Under the pieces are notes generated by a model, which did no database searches, was not told the DNA's origin, and was given only the letters and a program-made list of their open reading frames with translations. 32,870 nucleotides of DNA, taken from the NCBI GenBank assembly GCA_003648635.1, contig QMPQ01000011.1, positions 1 to 32,870 on the forward strand, read 5' to 3'. The translations under genes and the position numbers were made by a program. Positions 22,403 through 31,599 of this stretch are shown here, one piece after another. Source of the DNA: Bacteroidota bacterium. GTDB taxonomy: Bacteria > Bacteroidota > Bacteroidia > Bacteroidales > GCA-2748055. Within the stretch, counting starts at the first letter, position 1. Every line of letters starts with the position of its first letter.

Positions 22403-23701
22403 TTATTCGGAAGTGTAACTAAGGAATCCGCCGGTGATCTGGGTCAGACTGGCCTTGGAGCTGATCAGGTTGTGAATTGCCTGTAGCCGCTGAAAGGATA
22501 CATTCAGATATATCAATTGGATATCCCGGTAGTTAAAAGAATTAATCACACCGGAGCGGTATTTATCCTCCGAAATGGAGAGGTTCAGCTCGGCTGCTTC
22601 CAGGTTTTCGTTGGCCACATTCAAAAGCTCCAGCCTTACCGTGTGATAATCGAAGAGATTGAAAAGTTCATTGGTCAGAGCATGTTCCATCTGGTCGATC
22701 TCCACTTTGGCCACGTCTTCGTTGATCCTGGCAATCTCCACACCCCTTTTTCTGACTCCTGCACTATAGATATCGAAGGAGAGGCGCACATTTCCGTAAG
22801 GCAACACGGTTTCACTATTGAAGGTTTGGGCACCACCAGAATAGGACCGTGTGTTTCCGTAGTCCATTCCAGCGCCCACGGATATGGAAGGGTAGTAGGC
22901 CGATCTTTGCAAGGCGGTCTCATTCTCCTTCAGAAGCAGACTTGTATACTGATTTTTCAAGGTCTGGTTGTCGGCTGTCATTTTCGAAAGCAGGTCGGCC
23001 AGGATAAACTCCGAGGTGTCGGCTTCAAAGGCTTCGGAAAATTCCCAGGTTTGGGAGGGTTCTATTCCCATCATAAAATTGAGATTCCTGGTGGTATTCC
23101 GTACAAGCATTTCCTGGTTCATAAAGTTGGTCTTGTCGGTCAGATAAACATTCTTCGCCTGGAGTACATTATATGTGACCGATCCGCCCAGAGATTTCTT
23201 TTTCATTTCATACTGGTAGCGATCTTCAGAGAGCTGCATTACCGTTTCAAGTACTTCGAGCTGCTCTTGTTGCAATAGTACACCATAGTAAACCTGGATG
23301 ATATCCTCGATGGTCGACATAACCTGAACGGCCAGCAGGCCCGAACTTAGGTCCTCCAGGGTCTCCAGTTGGGATTTGGTAAACTTAACTCTGAATCCAT
23401 CAAATAGAATCCAATTCAGTCCCACACCAGCTGCTAGCCGGTTGGTGTATAGGCTGTTATTTAGCTCATAGCTGTTGTTACCGGAGGCATCAAAACCAAT
23501 GGTTGGGTAGCGACCTGCGGTACCCCAGTTGTTGTTGATTTCTGCCACATCCAGGCTGGCCCGCGAGATGATCAGGCCATAGTTATTCTCCAGCGCCTGC
23601 TCCAGGGCAGTAGAGAGTGTCAGGATGTTATCCTGTCCCTTTGCAAAGTTCGCAATGAACAGAATGCTAAGTATATATATGGTTTTTTTCAATGGTTTCA
23701 T
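22403..23701 (-). CDS. TolC-family outer-membrane efflux channel
   Basis: A 432-residue outer-membrane factor with a signal peptide (ILFIANFAKGQ near residue 13-23, cleavage likely after KGQ). Two repeated helical-hairpin units, about 30-215 and 225-430, follow the TolC pattern, with LEQALENNYGLIISRASLDVAEIN in the first and LTNELFNLFDYHTVRLELLNVANENLEAAE in the second, and strands such as SVGAGMDYGNTRSYSGG. It is the last gene of the efflux operon, 6 bases after the RND pump gene, and should form the outer duct of the pump. The substrate is unknown. Confidence 0.9.
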   Translation of the reverse strand: MKPLKKTIYILSILFIANFAKGQDNILTLSTALEQALENNYGLIISRASLDVAEINNNWGTAGRYPTIGFDASGNNSYELNNSLYTNRLAAGVGLNWILFDGFRVKFTKSQLETLEDLSSGLLAVQVMSTIEDIIQVYYGVLLQQEQLEVLETVMQLSEDRYQYEMKKKSLGGSVTYNVLQAKNVYLTDKTNFMNQEMLVRNTTRNLNFMMGIEPSQTWEFSEAFEADTSEFILADLLSKMTADNQTLKNQYTSLLLKENETALQRSAYYPSISVGAGMDYGNTRSYSGGAQTFNSETVLPYGNVRLSFDIYSAGVRKRGVEIARINEDVAKVEIDQMEHALTNELFNLFDYHTVRLELLNVANENLEAAELNLSISEDKYRSGVINSFNYRDIQLIYLNVSFQRLQAIHNLISSKASLTQITGGFLSYTSE

Positions 23702-23707
23702 AGCTGA

Positions 23708-26700
23708 TTATTCTTCTATGGCTGTTACTCTTCTGCCTCGGTTTTTCTCAAACTTTAACTTTCTGTTATTCTGGATAACTGCAGTCTCAATCTCCTCACG
23801 GGTGGGTTTCACCCCCGTCCACAGGTAGCTTAGATAAACCTTAGCATCGTTTAAAAGCATAATTAGTACCGGGAAAAAGATCAGGATAAAAATGGTTCCC
23901 AGGAACACCCCGTACGCCAGGCTGATGGCCATGGGAATCAGAAACTGTGCCTGTACACTCTTTTCAAAGAGCATGGGAAAGAGTCCAACGCTAGTGGTAA
24001 TGGAGGTGAGGATAATGGGTCGCAACCTTATTTTGCCTGCCTCTTTGACCGCGTCCGGAACCTTCCAGCCTTCAATCAACAGCCTGTCATACTTGGAATA
24101 GTATACAATGGCATCATTGATAATTACCCCGGTTAGTGCAACGGCCCCCCACAAGCTCATCATGGAAAGGGGCTGACCGTGAAGGCCATGTCCCCATGCC
24201 ACACCAAGCAGTGAAATGGGAATCATCATGATAACAATAAGTGCCTTGGGAACACTCCTGAAATGCAGTACCAGCAACATAAGAATTACAGCGAATGCGA
24301 TCATATAGGAACTACCTGCCTTTCCCATAGCTTCCTGGCTATATTTTTGCTGTCCCTGGTAGACAACCCGGATTCCGGCAAACTGTGCATTCAGTTCCGG
24401 GATGATCTCTGCCTCGACCTGCTCCAGGATATCTGGAACTGAGGCCAGTGGATCAACAGTTTCTGCCTCCACCCTTATCTCCCGCGATCCGTTAAAACGG
24501 TTAATGGCCACCGGGCCCCGTTCCATATGGTAGTCAGCCAGCTCTGAAAGGGGATATGTGCCCTGGGCTGTTTTGATCTTCATATTCTCCAGCTGTCCCA
24601 GGGTGGTACGGTCCGATTTGGGATAACGTACCCATACCCGGAGTTCATCTCGCCCCACCTGTAGCCGCTGTGCCTGCGCACCGTAAAATCCCTGTCTTAC
24701 CTGACTGGCCACAGTGGACTCATCCAGACCCAGGAAATAGGCACGTTCTTTCAAATCAAGCCGGATCTCCTGCTTTCCCAGTGCAATGTTTTCATTCACA
24801 TCTTTTAGCTGAGGCATTTCGTTGAGGCGGGCAATCATATACTCCTTGGCTTCCTCCAGCTCCTGGAGGTTTTTTGACATCAGTCCGATGGAGACAGGTG
24901 ATCCCCACCTGTTTCGACCCCCTACCGTAAACTTACTGGCCTCAGGCACCTTGCCAATTTTCATATTCACCCGGGTAGAGATGTCCCTGCCCGAAATGTC
25001 ATATCCTTCCAGGTCGACCGGGTATACACTGATACTTCCTGCATGGGCCCCTCGCTCCTGTCCGCTAAAGGCACTCCCCAGCCTCTTGCTGGTTCGTTCA
25101 ATAATATCATGATCCAGCCCCAACTCCTCATTGATTTCATCATTGACTTCCCAGATGGCTGTCTCAAATTTGTCCAGGAACTCCAGGGTTTGTTTCTCCC
25201 CGTCACCCGGCGTAAAAGCCACATTCAGGGTAAACTGGTCAAAGTCTACCATGGGGAAGAAAGTATTGCGGATATGTCCTCCCATAAAAAGCCCCATGGT
25301 TATAAGCACCAGGGCAACGGGAAAGCTGGCAGCAATGTACCTCCATTTAACCAACCAATTCAGGAAATGCTGGTAAACGCGGTCGCGAAGCCATATAATA
25401 AAACCTTCAAAGTATTTCCTAATCCCCTTGTTTTTTGCTTGCAGGGTCTTCCGGCTTAATGTCTTCTCATTCCCCAGGTGGGCAGGAAGCACCAGGAAGG
25501 CTTCAAAAAGGGAGAAGAAGAGCACTGCGATCACTACAATGGCCACATCCCACATCATTTCCATCCTTGTTCCCCGAAGAAACAGGAGGGGAGCGAAAGC
25601 TACGATGGTGGTGGCTACAGAGGTCAGTACCGCCGGTGCCACCTCCATGGTCCCATCCACAGCTGCATGCATGGGGGTCTTGCCCCGTTCAAAATGGAGA
25701 TAAATATTTTCGGCAATTACAATGCCATCATCCACCAGGATTCCAATCACCAGGATCATCCCAAAGAGCGACTGCAGGTTGATGGTTACCCCCATAAAAC
25801 TGGCAGCAATAAACATGGCCAGGAAGCTGAAAGGAATCCCGAAAGAGACCCAGAGAGACAAGCGAAAACTGAGGAACATCGAAAGGGCAATAACCACCAG
25901 TAGCAAACCGAGCAGTCCGTTTCTGGTAAGCAAACTCAGGCGGCTCTGGAGGATATCCAGGAAGTTCCTTGAAACAATGAGTTCAACCCCCAGGTTCCTG
26001 TTGTTAAATTCTTCAATGTAGATGTTGACGTATTCGCTAATTGCGTCCAGGTCCTCCTCCGGCAATTTCTGGACGTTGATCGAAACAGAGGGTTTTCCAT
26101 TGGTCCATTGCTTGTTGGGAGAATCAGCAAATTTCAGTTTCACATCGGCCACATCCCGGATCAGGATAAAACCTCCATCAGTCTGTCCCCTCAGTGTAAT
26201 ACTTCCAATCTTATTGGGATCGGCACTCCTGGAACGCAAGCGGATCAGGAACTCCTCCTCTTCAGATTTTATTTCACCACCAGAAACGTCCCGGTTGTTG
26301 TTCTGGATGGCCCTGACGATCTCTGAGAAAGTGATATTGTATCTCAACAACTCTTCCTCTTTAATCTCCACCGATATTTCAGGTTGGGGATATCCGGAAA
26401 GGGAGATTTGACTCATCACCCCGGAGCTGAAAAAATCCTCTTCGATACGCTGGGCATGCTCCTTCAGGGTCATCAGATCCATCTGATGACCATCCACCGG
26501 AACCAGCTCAAGACTGGTGGCTCCTGCGCGTGAACGACGCTTGGATACAATGGGTCGCTCAGCAGCTGAGGGCAGAGAAGAGATACCATCCACCGCATTT
26601 TTTACCTCCTGAAGTACTTCGTTAATGGGGTATTCTCCAGTGGTTTCAATGGACACTGAAGCCATATTTTCCATCGATGTGGATGTGATCTCCTTGATCC

Positions 26701-26929
26701 CGATCAGGCCCCGAACTGCCTCTTCAATACGGGAGGTAACACCCTCTTCCATCTCCACAGGCGAAGCTCCTGGGTAAAAGACTGAAATCGAGAGAAAGCG
26801 ACTCTCCGTCTCCGGGAAGAAGGACTTCTTCATATTGGACAAACTGAGTCCGCCTGCCAGGATTACCACCGCGATGAGCAGGTTGGCATAGACCGGGTAT
26901 TCTACAAAACGCTCAATAATCTTCCTCAT
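23708..26929 (-). CDS. RND-family efflux pump (AcrB-like inner-membrane subunit)
   Basis: A 1073-residue pump of the hydrophobe/amphiphile efflux RND family, the normal length. Two halves each have one helix, a large periplasmic loop and about five helices. The proton-relay aspartates of helix 4 are present (Asp400, Asp401 in GILVDDGIVIAENI), and the GVWG-like/TGVIINDAIVYYSKYD region marks helix 10. The opening VEYPVYANLLIAVVILAGGLSL and the porter sequences FYPGASPVEMEEGVT are typical. The C-terminus extends about 50 residues past the last helix with a basic tail. It forms the drive unit of the tripartite pump with its neighbours; the exported compounds cannot be inferred. Confidence 0.95.
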   Translation of the reverse strand: MRKIIERFVEYPVYANLLIAVVILAGGLSLSNMKKSFFPETESRFLSISVFYPGASPVEMEEGVTSRIEEAVRGLIGIKEITSTSMENMASVSIETTGEYPINEVLQEVKNAVDGISSLPSAAERPIVSKRRSRAGATSLELVPVDGHQMDLMTLKEHAQRIEEDFFSSGVMSQISLSGYPQPEISVEIKEEELLRYNITFSEIVRAIQNNNRDVSGGEIKSEEEEFLIRLRSRSADPNKIGSITLRGQTDGGFILIRDVADVKLKFADSPNKQWTNGKPSVSINVQKLPEEDLDAISEYVNIYIEEFNNRNLGVELIVSRNFLDILQSRLSLLTRNGLLGLLLVVIALSMFLSFRLSLWVSFGIPFSFLAMFIAASFMGVTINLQSLFGMILVIGILVDDGIVIAENIYLHFERGKTPMHAAVDGTMEVAPAVLTSVATTIVAFAPLLFLRGTRMEMMWDVAIVVIAVLFFSLFEAFLVLPAHLGNEKTLSRKTLQAKNKGIRKYFEGFIIWLRDRVYQHFLNWLVKWRYIAASFPVALVLITMGLFMGGHIRNTFFPMVDFDQFTLNVAFTPGDGEKQTLEFLDKFETAIWEVNDEINEELGLDHDIIERTSKRLGSAFSGQERGAHAGSISVYPVDLEGYDISGRDISTRVNMKIGKVPEASKFTVGGRNRWGSPVSIGLMSKNLQELEEAKEYMIARLNEMPQLKDVNENIALGKQEIRLDLKERAYFLGLDESTVASQVRQGFYGAQAQRLQVGRDELRVWVRYPKSDRTTLGQLENMKIKTAQGTYPLSELADYHMERGPVAINRFNGSREIRVEAETVDPLASVPDILEQVEAEIIPELNAQFAGIRVVYQGQQKYSQEAMGKAGSSYMIAFAVILMLLVLHFRSVPKALIVIMMIPISLLGVAWGHGLHGQPLSMMSLWGAVALTGVIINDAIVYYSKYDRLLIEGWKVPDAVKEAGKIRLRPIILTSITTSVGLFPMLFEKSVQAQFLIPMAISLAYGVFLGTIFILIFFPVLIMLLNDAKVYLSYLWTGVKPTREEIETAVIQNNRKLKFEKNRGRRVTAIEE

Positions 26930-26937
26930 ATCCGGTC

Positions 26938-28194
26938 TTATTTACGTTTGGATTTCTTTTCAGATCCTTCTTTTTTGTCTTCACCCTTAGCAGCTTGTCC
27001 GGCAGGGGCTCCCTGAGGAGGACCACCGGGTCTGCCGGGTCCCATTTGTTGCGCATCTTTGTCTGTTTGTATCAGGGTTCCTTCAGAAACATTAATCAGC
27101 TGTTGTAGCACCACGGAATCCCCTTCAGGCAGACCGTTAAAGATCAGGGTACTCTCATTGACTTTTACAATATTGATTTGCTCCTTTGCCAGTCTGCCCG
27201 ACCGGGCAATAAAAACTTCGTTTGAATTGAATACCGAGTTCCTGGGGATTTCCATCACGCCCTCAATGGGCCTGAGAGGGAAATGAGCCACGAAGTACTC
27301 TCCGGCCAATAGTGGTTGCTTATGGTTATTGGGTATGCTGATAAAAATAGTCTGCCTCTGGGTGTTCTCATCTATAAACTGACTCTTGCGAAGCACCTGT
27401 CCCTTCCAGGATTTCTTACCATCTTCAGAGATTACTGAAACAGCATCGCCCTGGTTGACCCAGACGGCATCGCTGCGCTGAAGTGGAACTTCAAGCTCCA
27501 GGTGGTCGGTTTGAATGGCCCGTGCCACACGACCACCGGTATTGGTATATGCCCCCAGCTCCATATAAACATCTTTATAAGTGCCGTTGAACGGGGCCCT
27601 GACGGTGCGTCTTTTCAACTGCAGTTCAGCGCTCTGAATGCTGTAATGTTCACTGATCACATTTCTGCTGGCCAGGAAGATCTTTAATGTATTATCTTCG
27701 ATTTCCGGCATGGGAGGTAAAGGTTTATCCACATTAATGGAGGAGAAAAACTGACCGAATCCTTCTTCCGCTTCTGGAAAATCAATGACCAGATCGGGTA
27801 TAATATTTGCCAGTGTGTTCTGGTACTGGCTTTTCATGGCCTTAAGCGAAAGGATGGCCTCATCGGGATAAACCACAAATAGCACATCCCCTTTTGAAAA
27901 ACTGGCACCTTTCTTAAGAGATACTTGCCCCGATTCAATTTTTCCTGAAGCTTCTGCTACTATATCTATTTCGGCTATGGATGAGAGCCGTCCTGTTTCT
28001 GCTATGGAAGAAGAAATACTGCTATATTTTACAGGCTCCACCCTTACATAACGACGTGATTCAAGGGAGCGGCGCACAGGAGGTTCCTCCTTCTGTGCAA
28101 TTAAAAAACGCATTAATCCATAGGCTAGTCCCAGGATGAAGATGACACTAACTATGATGACAATTCTTCTGTCTATTTTTCTCATTATCTGCAA
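26938..28194 (-). CDS. RND efflux periplasmic adaptor (HlyD/AcrA-like)
   Basis: A 418-residue membrane-fusion protein, first gene of the efflux operon. It has an N-terminal transmembrane anchor (about 10-30, IVIIVSVIFILGLAYGLMRF), a lipoyl/barrel-sandwich part (ETGRLSSIAEIDIVAEASGKI and the matching VRAPFNGTYKDVYMELGAYT), a hairpin between them (about 110-195) and beta-barrel and membrane-proximal domains. The C-terminus ends in a low-complexity tail rich in Gly, Pro, Lys and Glu (from about residue 384). Its ATG lies 20 bases below a TATCTTTG box. It joins the pump and TolC-like channel encoded downstream. Confidence 0.92.
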   Translation of the reverse strand: MQIMRKIDRRIVIIVSVIFILGLAYGLMRFLIAQKEEPPVRRSLESRRYVRVEPVKYSSISSSIAETGRLSSIAEIDIVAEASGKIESGQVSLKKGASFSKGDVLFVVYPDEAILSLKAMKSQYQNTLANIIPDLVIDFPEAEEGFGQFFSSINVDKPLPPMPEIEDNTLKIFLASRNVISEHYSIQSAELQLKRRTVRAPFNGTYKDVYMELGAYTNTGGRVARAIQTDHLELEVPLQRSDAVWVNQGDAVSVISEDGKKSWKGQVLRKSQFIDENTQRQTIFISIPNNHKQPLLAGEYFVAHFPLRPIEGVMEIPRNSVFNSNEVFIARSGRLAKEQINIVKVNESTLIFNGLPEGDSVVLQQLINVSEGTLIQTDKDAQQMGPGRPGGPPQGAPAGQAAKGEDKKEGSEKKSKRK

Positions 28195-28214
28195 TTAAAA
28201 GTCAAAAATTCGCG

Positions 28215-28222
28215 CAAAGATA
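28215..28222 (-). promoter_or_regulatory. TAnnTTTG promoter box for the RND efflux operon
   Basis: On the minus strand TATCTTTG matches the Bacteroidota -7 consensus TAnnTTTG exactly and lies 20 bases before the adaptor ATG. A TTTT about 22 bases further upstream could serve as the weak -33 element. The region lies between divergent genes, which supports a promoter here. Confidence 0.5.
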
Positions 28223-28281
28223 GCATTTAGACAATGAACACGTTAAAAGGTTTAAACTTAGTTTGGTTTGTATCAGTTTTT

Positions 28282-28289
28282 TAACTTTG
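28282..28289 (+). promoter_or_regulatory. TAnnTTTG promoter box for the GNAT gene
   Basis: TAACTTTG matches the consensus exactly and ends only 4 bases before the ATG at 28294. TTTG at 28262-28265 lies 16 bases upstream as a possible -33 element. Transcription starting about 5 bases after the box would give a leaderless or nearly leaderless message. Confidence 0.5.
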
Positions 28290-28293
28290 AATT

Positions 28294-28785
28294 ATGAAGA
28301 TCAGCTTAGCTAGAAAAGAGGATCTGCCTATTATTAATGAGATCTATAATCAAGCCGTTCGGCAACAATTCTGCACGGCTCATCTGGAATCCGTTGATAT
28401 GAAGGAACGTGAGCTCTGGTTTCTTAGTCATGATCCCTATCACTTTCCAGTTTTTGTGGCCTTTGATGAAAAGGGAGTTGTTGGGTGGGTCTCCCTTGGG
28501 CCCTATCGGGAAGACCGGCAAGCTCTGGCTCATGTGGCCGAGGTAAGTTATTATGTGGATGAAAAGGTGCGAGGTCTGGGAGTTGGAAGCAGCTTGCTGG
28601 ACCATGCTCTGAATATTGCACCCGGTTTTGGCTTTTCAGTGCTCATCGCTATTCTACTGAATAAAAACCCAGCAAGCATTGCATTGCTGCTTAAATATGG
28701 CTTTGAAGAGTGGGGCAGGATGCCTGAAATTGCCAGAATAGATGAGCAGCTGGCCGATCACCTCTACTTCGGAAAAAAGCTTTAG
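28294..28785 (+). CDS. GNAT-family N-acetyltransferase
   Basis: A 163-residue acetyltransferase. The acetyl-CoA pyrophosphate loop is RGLGVGSS (Arg93-Gly98), preceded by the strand VAEVSYYVDE, and followed by LLNKNPASIALLLKYGFEEWGRMPEIARI, the usual C-terminal part. The overall arrangement (ARKEDLPIINEIYNQAV at the start, WVSLGPYREDRQALAHVAE in the middle) resembles phosphinothricin/methionine-sulfoximine acetyltransferases, but the acceptor is not determined. It overlaps the convergent mtaB gene by 4 bases at the stop codons. Confidence 0.88.
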   Translation: MKISLARKEDLPIINEIYNQAVRQQFCTAHLESVDMKERELWFLSHDPYHFPVFVAFDEKGVVGWVSLGPYREDRQALAHVAEVSYYVDEKVRGLGVGSSLLDHALNIAPGFGFSVLIAILLNKNPASIALLLKYGFEEWGRMPEIARIDEQLADHLYFGKKL

Positions 28786-30062
28786 ATCCTGGCAATTATT
28801 AAAGGAGGATCAGCTGGATTTACCTTTTCAAGTACCACATCCTGGAAAATGTTTTTTGTGCGAAGTGGAGCGGAAAACTGTATAGGTAAATAGTGTTCGC
28901 CATAGCCCTGAGCCATTCCCTTGCTGTTCACTTTTTCGATCAGTACACGCTCTGTTTTTCCGACCATCGAAGACATGTAGTCCAGCCTGTTTTCCTCAGA
29001 TATTAGCCGGATAATCTCACTTCTTTCAGCTTTGATCCGCTCCTCAATCTGCTCTTCCAGGTGATCCGCCCGAGTACCTTTTCTCCTTGAGTATCTGAAG
29101 GTGTGAATATGGCTGAATCGGGCCTCTTTGACTACCCTGGTAGTTTCAGCAAAATCATCTTCCGATTCGCCTGGGAAGCCCACAATGACATCCGTTGTGA
29201 AATTAAAGTCAGGCATCTCTTTGCGGAAAGTCTCCACGATATCCATAAAAGACCGGGTGGAGTACATTCTTCGCATTTTCTTTAGAATGGAATCGGAACC
29301 ACTCTGAATACAGAGATGAAGGTGTGGAGCCATTTTGGGATGCCGGAATATCTTGTGGAAATCAGGACCAAAGCCATCCGGTTCCATGGAAGAGATCCGG
29401 ATACGAAAATCGCCAGGCAACTCAAGCATCTTTTCAATGGCACTTTCTAATTTGTATTTCCCAAAATCGTAGCGTCCGATATTTACCCCGGTTATTACGA
29501 TCTCCTTGAATCCATTATCGACCACCCGTCTGATATTCTCCAGGATCTCGTCCAGGGGACGACTCACCGCCCGGCCTCTTACCGAGGGTACAATGCAGTA
29601 GGTGCAAAAATTATCACATCCATCCTGTACCTTGATGGAGGTGCGGGTATGCAAGCTTTGATCGACTGTTTCAAATCCAAAAATATCTCCGGCCAGGCTG
29701 TCGGGATGGACCACTTCTCCTTTAAAGTGGGCATCCACCAGCGATACAATCTGGCTCTTGCGCTCATTGTCCACCACGTAAGTGATCTTCTCATTGGCTT
29801 CCAGTTGCTCCTTGTAATTATTGGCCATACAGCCGGTCACCACCACCAGGCCTGCAGGGTTTTTCCTGGCAGCATGATTGATGGTATTTCGTGATTTCTG
29901 ATCACTCTGATTGGTTACTGTGCAGGTATTGATCACGGCGATATCGGCCTGAGTAGCGAAGTCCACTATTTGGTATCCCGCCTGGTGAAAGCGTGTGACC
30001 AGAGCATCGGTTTCATACTGGTTAAGGCGGCAGCCCAATGTTTTAAATGAGACCTTTTTCAT
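28782..30062 (-). CDS. mtaB: tRNA (t6A37) methylthiotransferase MtaB
   Basis: A 426-residue radical-SAM methylthiotransferase that converts t6A37 to ms2t6A37 in tRNAs. It has the UPF0004 domain with Cys11 (TLGCRLNQYE), Cys47 (NTCTVTN) and Cys78 (VTGCMANN) for the auxiliary [4Fe-4S] cluster, the radical-SAM motif CDNFCTYC (Cys149, 153, 156), and a TRAM-like C-terminus. The sequence GCRLNQYETDA favours MtaB over MiaB or RimO. The frame is open to 30101, but the ATG at 30062 begins the family's MKKVSFKTLGCRLNQ and has TACATTTG just upstream. The adjacent sulfatase is divergent. Confidence 0.93.
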   Translation of the reverse strand: MKKVSFKTLGCRLNQYETDALVTRFHQAGYQIVDFATQADIAVINTCTVTNQSDQKSRNTINHAARKNPAGLVVVTGCMANNYKEQLEANEKITYVVDNERKSQIVSLVDAHFKGEVVHPDSLAGDIFGFETVDQSLHTRTSIKVQDGCDNFCTYCIVPSVRGRAVSRPLDEILENIRRVVDNGFKEIVITGVNIGRYDFGKYKLESAIEKMLELPGDFRIRISSMEPDGFGPDFHKIFRHPKMAPHLHLCIQSGSDSILKKMRRMYSTRSFMDIVETFRKEMPDFNFTTDVIVGFPGESEDDFAETTRVVKEARFSHIHTFRYSRRKGTRADHLEEQIEERIKAERSEIIRLISEENRLDYMSSMVGKTERVLIEKVNSKGMAQGYGEHYLPIQFSAPLRTKNIFQDVVLEKVNPADPPLIIARI

Positions 30063-30067
30063 GTTCG

Positions 30068-30075
30068 CAAATGTA
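30068..30075 (-). promoter_or_regulatory. TAnnTTTG promoter box for mtaB
   Basis: On the minus strand TACATTTG matches the consensus exactly and ends 5 bases before the mtaB ATG. A TTTTG lies 23 bases upstream (complement of 30099-30103). As with the GNAT gene, the start codon is so close that the message would have almost no leader. Confidence 0.5.
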
Positions 30076-30141
30076 AACAATCCATTAGAGCTTAGGTTCA
30101 AAATATGTACATTGTGTGTTCAACCAATATGCCCTTTCACG

Positions 30142-31599
30142 ATGAAAAATAGCATTTCACTGATTATTTTGATTTTCGGCCTGACTATTAGTGCTTGTAC
30201 TCCCAAAGAGGCTGCGACAGAAATTGAAAAAACGCCCCCCAATATTATTTATATCCTGGCTGACGACCTGGGATATGGCGATCTGAGTTGTTACGGTCAG
30301 GAAAGGTTTAGCACACCTCATCTGGATCAGCTGGCCATGGATGGCATCCGGTTTACCAGACACTATTCGGGCAGCACTGTTTGCGCCCCATCGCGTTCTG
30401 TATTGATGACCGGACTGCACACAGGACACACACCAATCCGTGGAAATCAGGAGGTGAAACCAGAGGGACAATGGCCTTTATCCGCTTCAGCAGAGACCCT
30501 GGCGGAACGACTGAAAGAAGTTGGATATGTAACGGGTGCATTTGGAAAATGGGGCCTGGGTTTTCCTGGTTCGGAGGGAGATCCTGTAAAGCAGGGTTTT
30601 GACAGGTTTTTTGGTTATAACTGTCAGCGCTACGCGCATCGCTACTATCCTGAATATCTCTGGGAGAATGAAGAAAAGGTATACCTGGAGGGTAACGATT
30701 GGGGCAGTGCGGTAAGCTATGCACCGGATATGATTCAGCAGAAGACCATCGACTTCATCAGGGAGCATCGCGACACCAGCTTCTTTGCCTTTGTTCCCAT
30801 TGTGATCCCCCATGCTGAACTGATCGTACCGAATGATGATATTTACCAGCAGTACCTGGGAAAATTTCCGGAAACACCCTATGAGGGAAGACCAGGCGCT
30901 GATTACGGCCCTGATATGATAATTTCCATGTATTGCAGCCAGGAGAATCCACATGCCACTTTTGCTGCCATGGTCCATCGCATCGATCGTTACGTGGGTG
31001 AAATTGTAAAAGAGCTTGAGGATTTGGGCTTATCTGAGAATACCATCATTATGTTTACCAGTGATAACGGACCCCATATGGAAGGAGGAGCCGATCCTCG
31101 GTTTTTTAATAGCAATGGCGGATTACGGGGTTTTAAAAGGGACCTCTATGAAGGTGGGATCAGGGTTCCTTTTATAGTGACATGGCCAGGTACCATACAG
31201 GAGGGGGGAGTGTCTGATCATCCATCTGCCTTCTGGGATCTGTTTCCCACACTGGGCGATCTGACCGGTTTTGAATCGGAGCAGACAGATGGAATTTCTT
31301 TTCTTCCAGAGTTGCTTGGCAGGGAGCAGCCGAAACATGATTTTTTGTACTGGGAATTTCATGAGAGGGGAGGAAAGCAGGCTCTTCTGAAGGATGAGTG
31401 GAAGGCTGTCAGACTGAATGTGGGGAAGGATCCCAATGGACCCCTGGAACTTTACAACCTGGAGAGCGATCCCTTTGAGGAGTATAATGTGGCTGAAGCA
31501 CATCCGGACCTGGTAGAGACTTTCGCCCGGATGATGGAAGACGAGCGGGAGCCTTCAGCAAAATTTAATTTCGGAAGCTTAGCAAATTCGGGGAAGTAA
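30142..31599 (+). CDS. Secreted sulfatase (formylglycine-dependent), lipoprotein
   Basis: A 486-residue S1-family sulfatase with a lipoprotein signal ending LTISAC (Cys19). The metal-binding aspartates lie in LADDLGYGD (Asp41, Asp42), and the active-site cysteine converted to formylglycine is Cys81 in CAPSRSVLMTG. The later metal site is FTSDNGPH. The usual GKWHLG motif reads GKWGLG, as I recall for one subgroup with DRFFGYNCQRYAH, so this is probably a family trait. The frame is open from 29995, but the ATG at 30142 starts the signal peptide. The sulfated substrate, probably a glycan, is not readable. The next sulfatase starts in its stop codon (TAATG). Confidence 0.92.
   Translation: MKNSISLIILIFGLTISACTPKEAATEIEKTPPNIIYILADDLGYGDLSCYGQERFSTPHLDQLAMDGIRFTRHYSGSTVCAPSRSVLMTGLHTGHTPIRGNQEVKPEGQWPLSASAETLAERLKEVGYVTGAFGKWGLGFPGSEGDPVKQGFDRFFGYNCQRYAHRYYPEYLWENEEKVYLEGNDWGSAVSYAPDMIQQKTIDFIREHRDTSFFAFVPIVIPHAELIVPNDDIYQQYLGKFPETPYEGRPGADYGPDMIISMYCSQENPHATFAAMVHRIDRYVGEIVKELEDLGLSENTIIMFTSDNGPHMEGGADPRFFNSNGGLRGFKRDLYEGGIRVPFIVTWPGTIQEGGVSDHPSAFWDLFPTLGDLTGFESEQTDGISFLPELLGREQPKHDFLYWEFHERGGKQALLKDEWKAVRLNVGKDPNGPLELYNLESDPFEEYNVAEAHPDLVETFARMMEDEREPSAKFNFGSLANSGK

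Noticed and set aside
22517-23278. Open frame of 253 codons on the plus strand
   Set aside because: It lies wholly opposite the TolC-like gene and shows no family motif; it is a shadow of the coding strand's codon bias.
26938-27045. Gly/Pro/Lys-rich end of the RND adaptor as a separate repeat or contaminant
   Set aside because: It is a low-complexity C-terminal tail in the same frame as the adaptor; such tails vary among adaptors and no repeat unit is evident.
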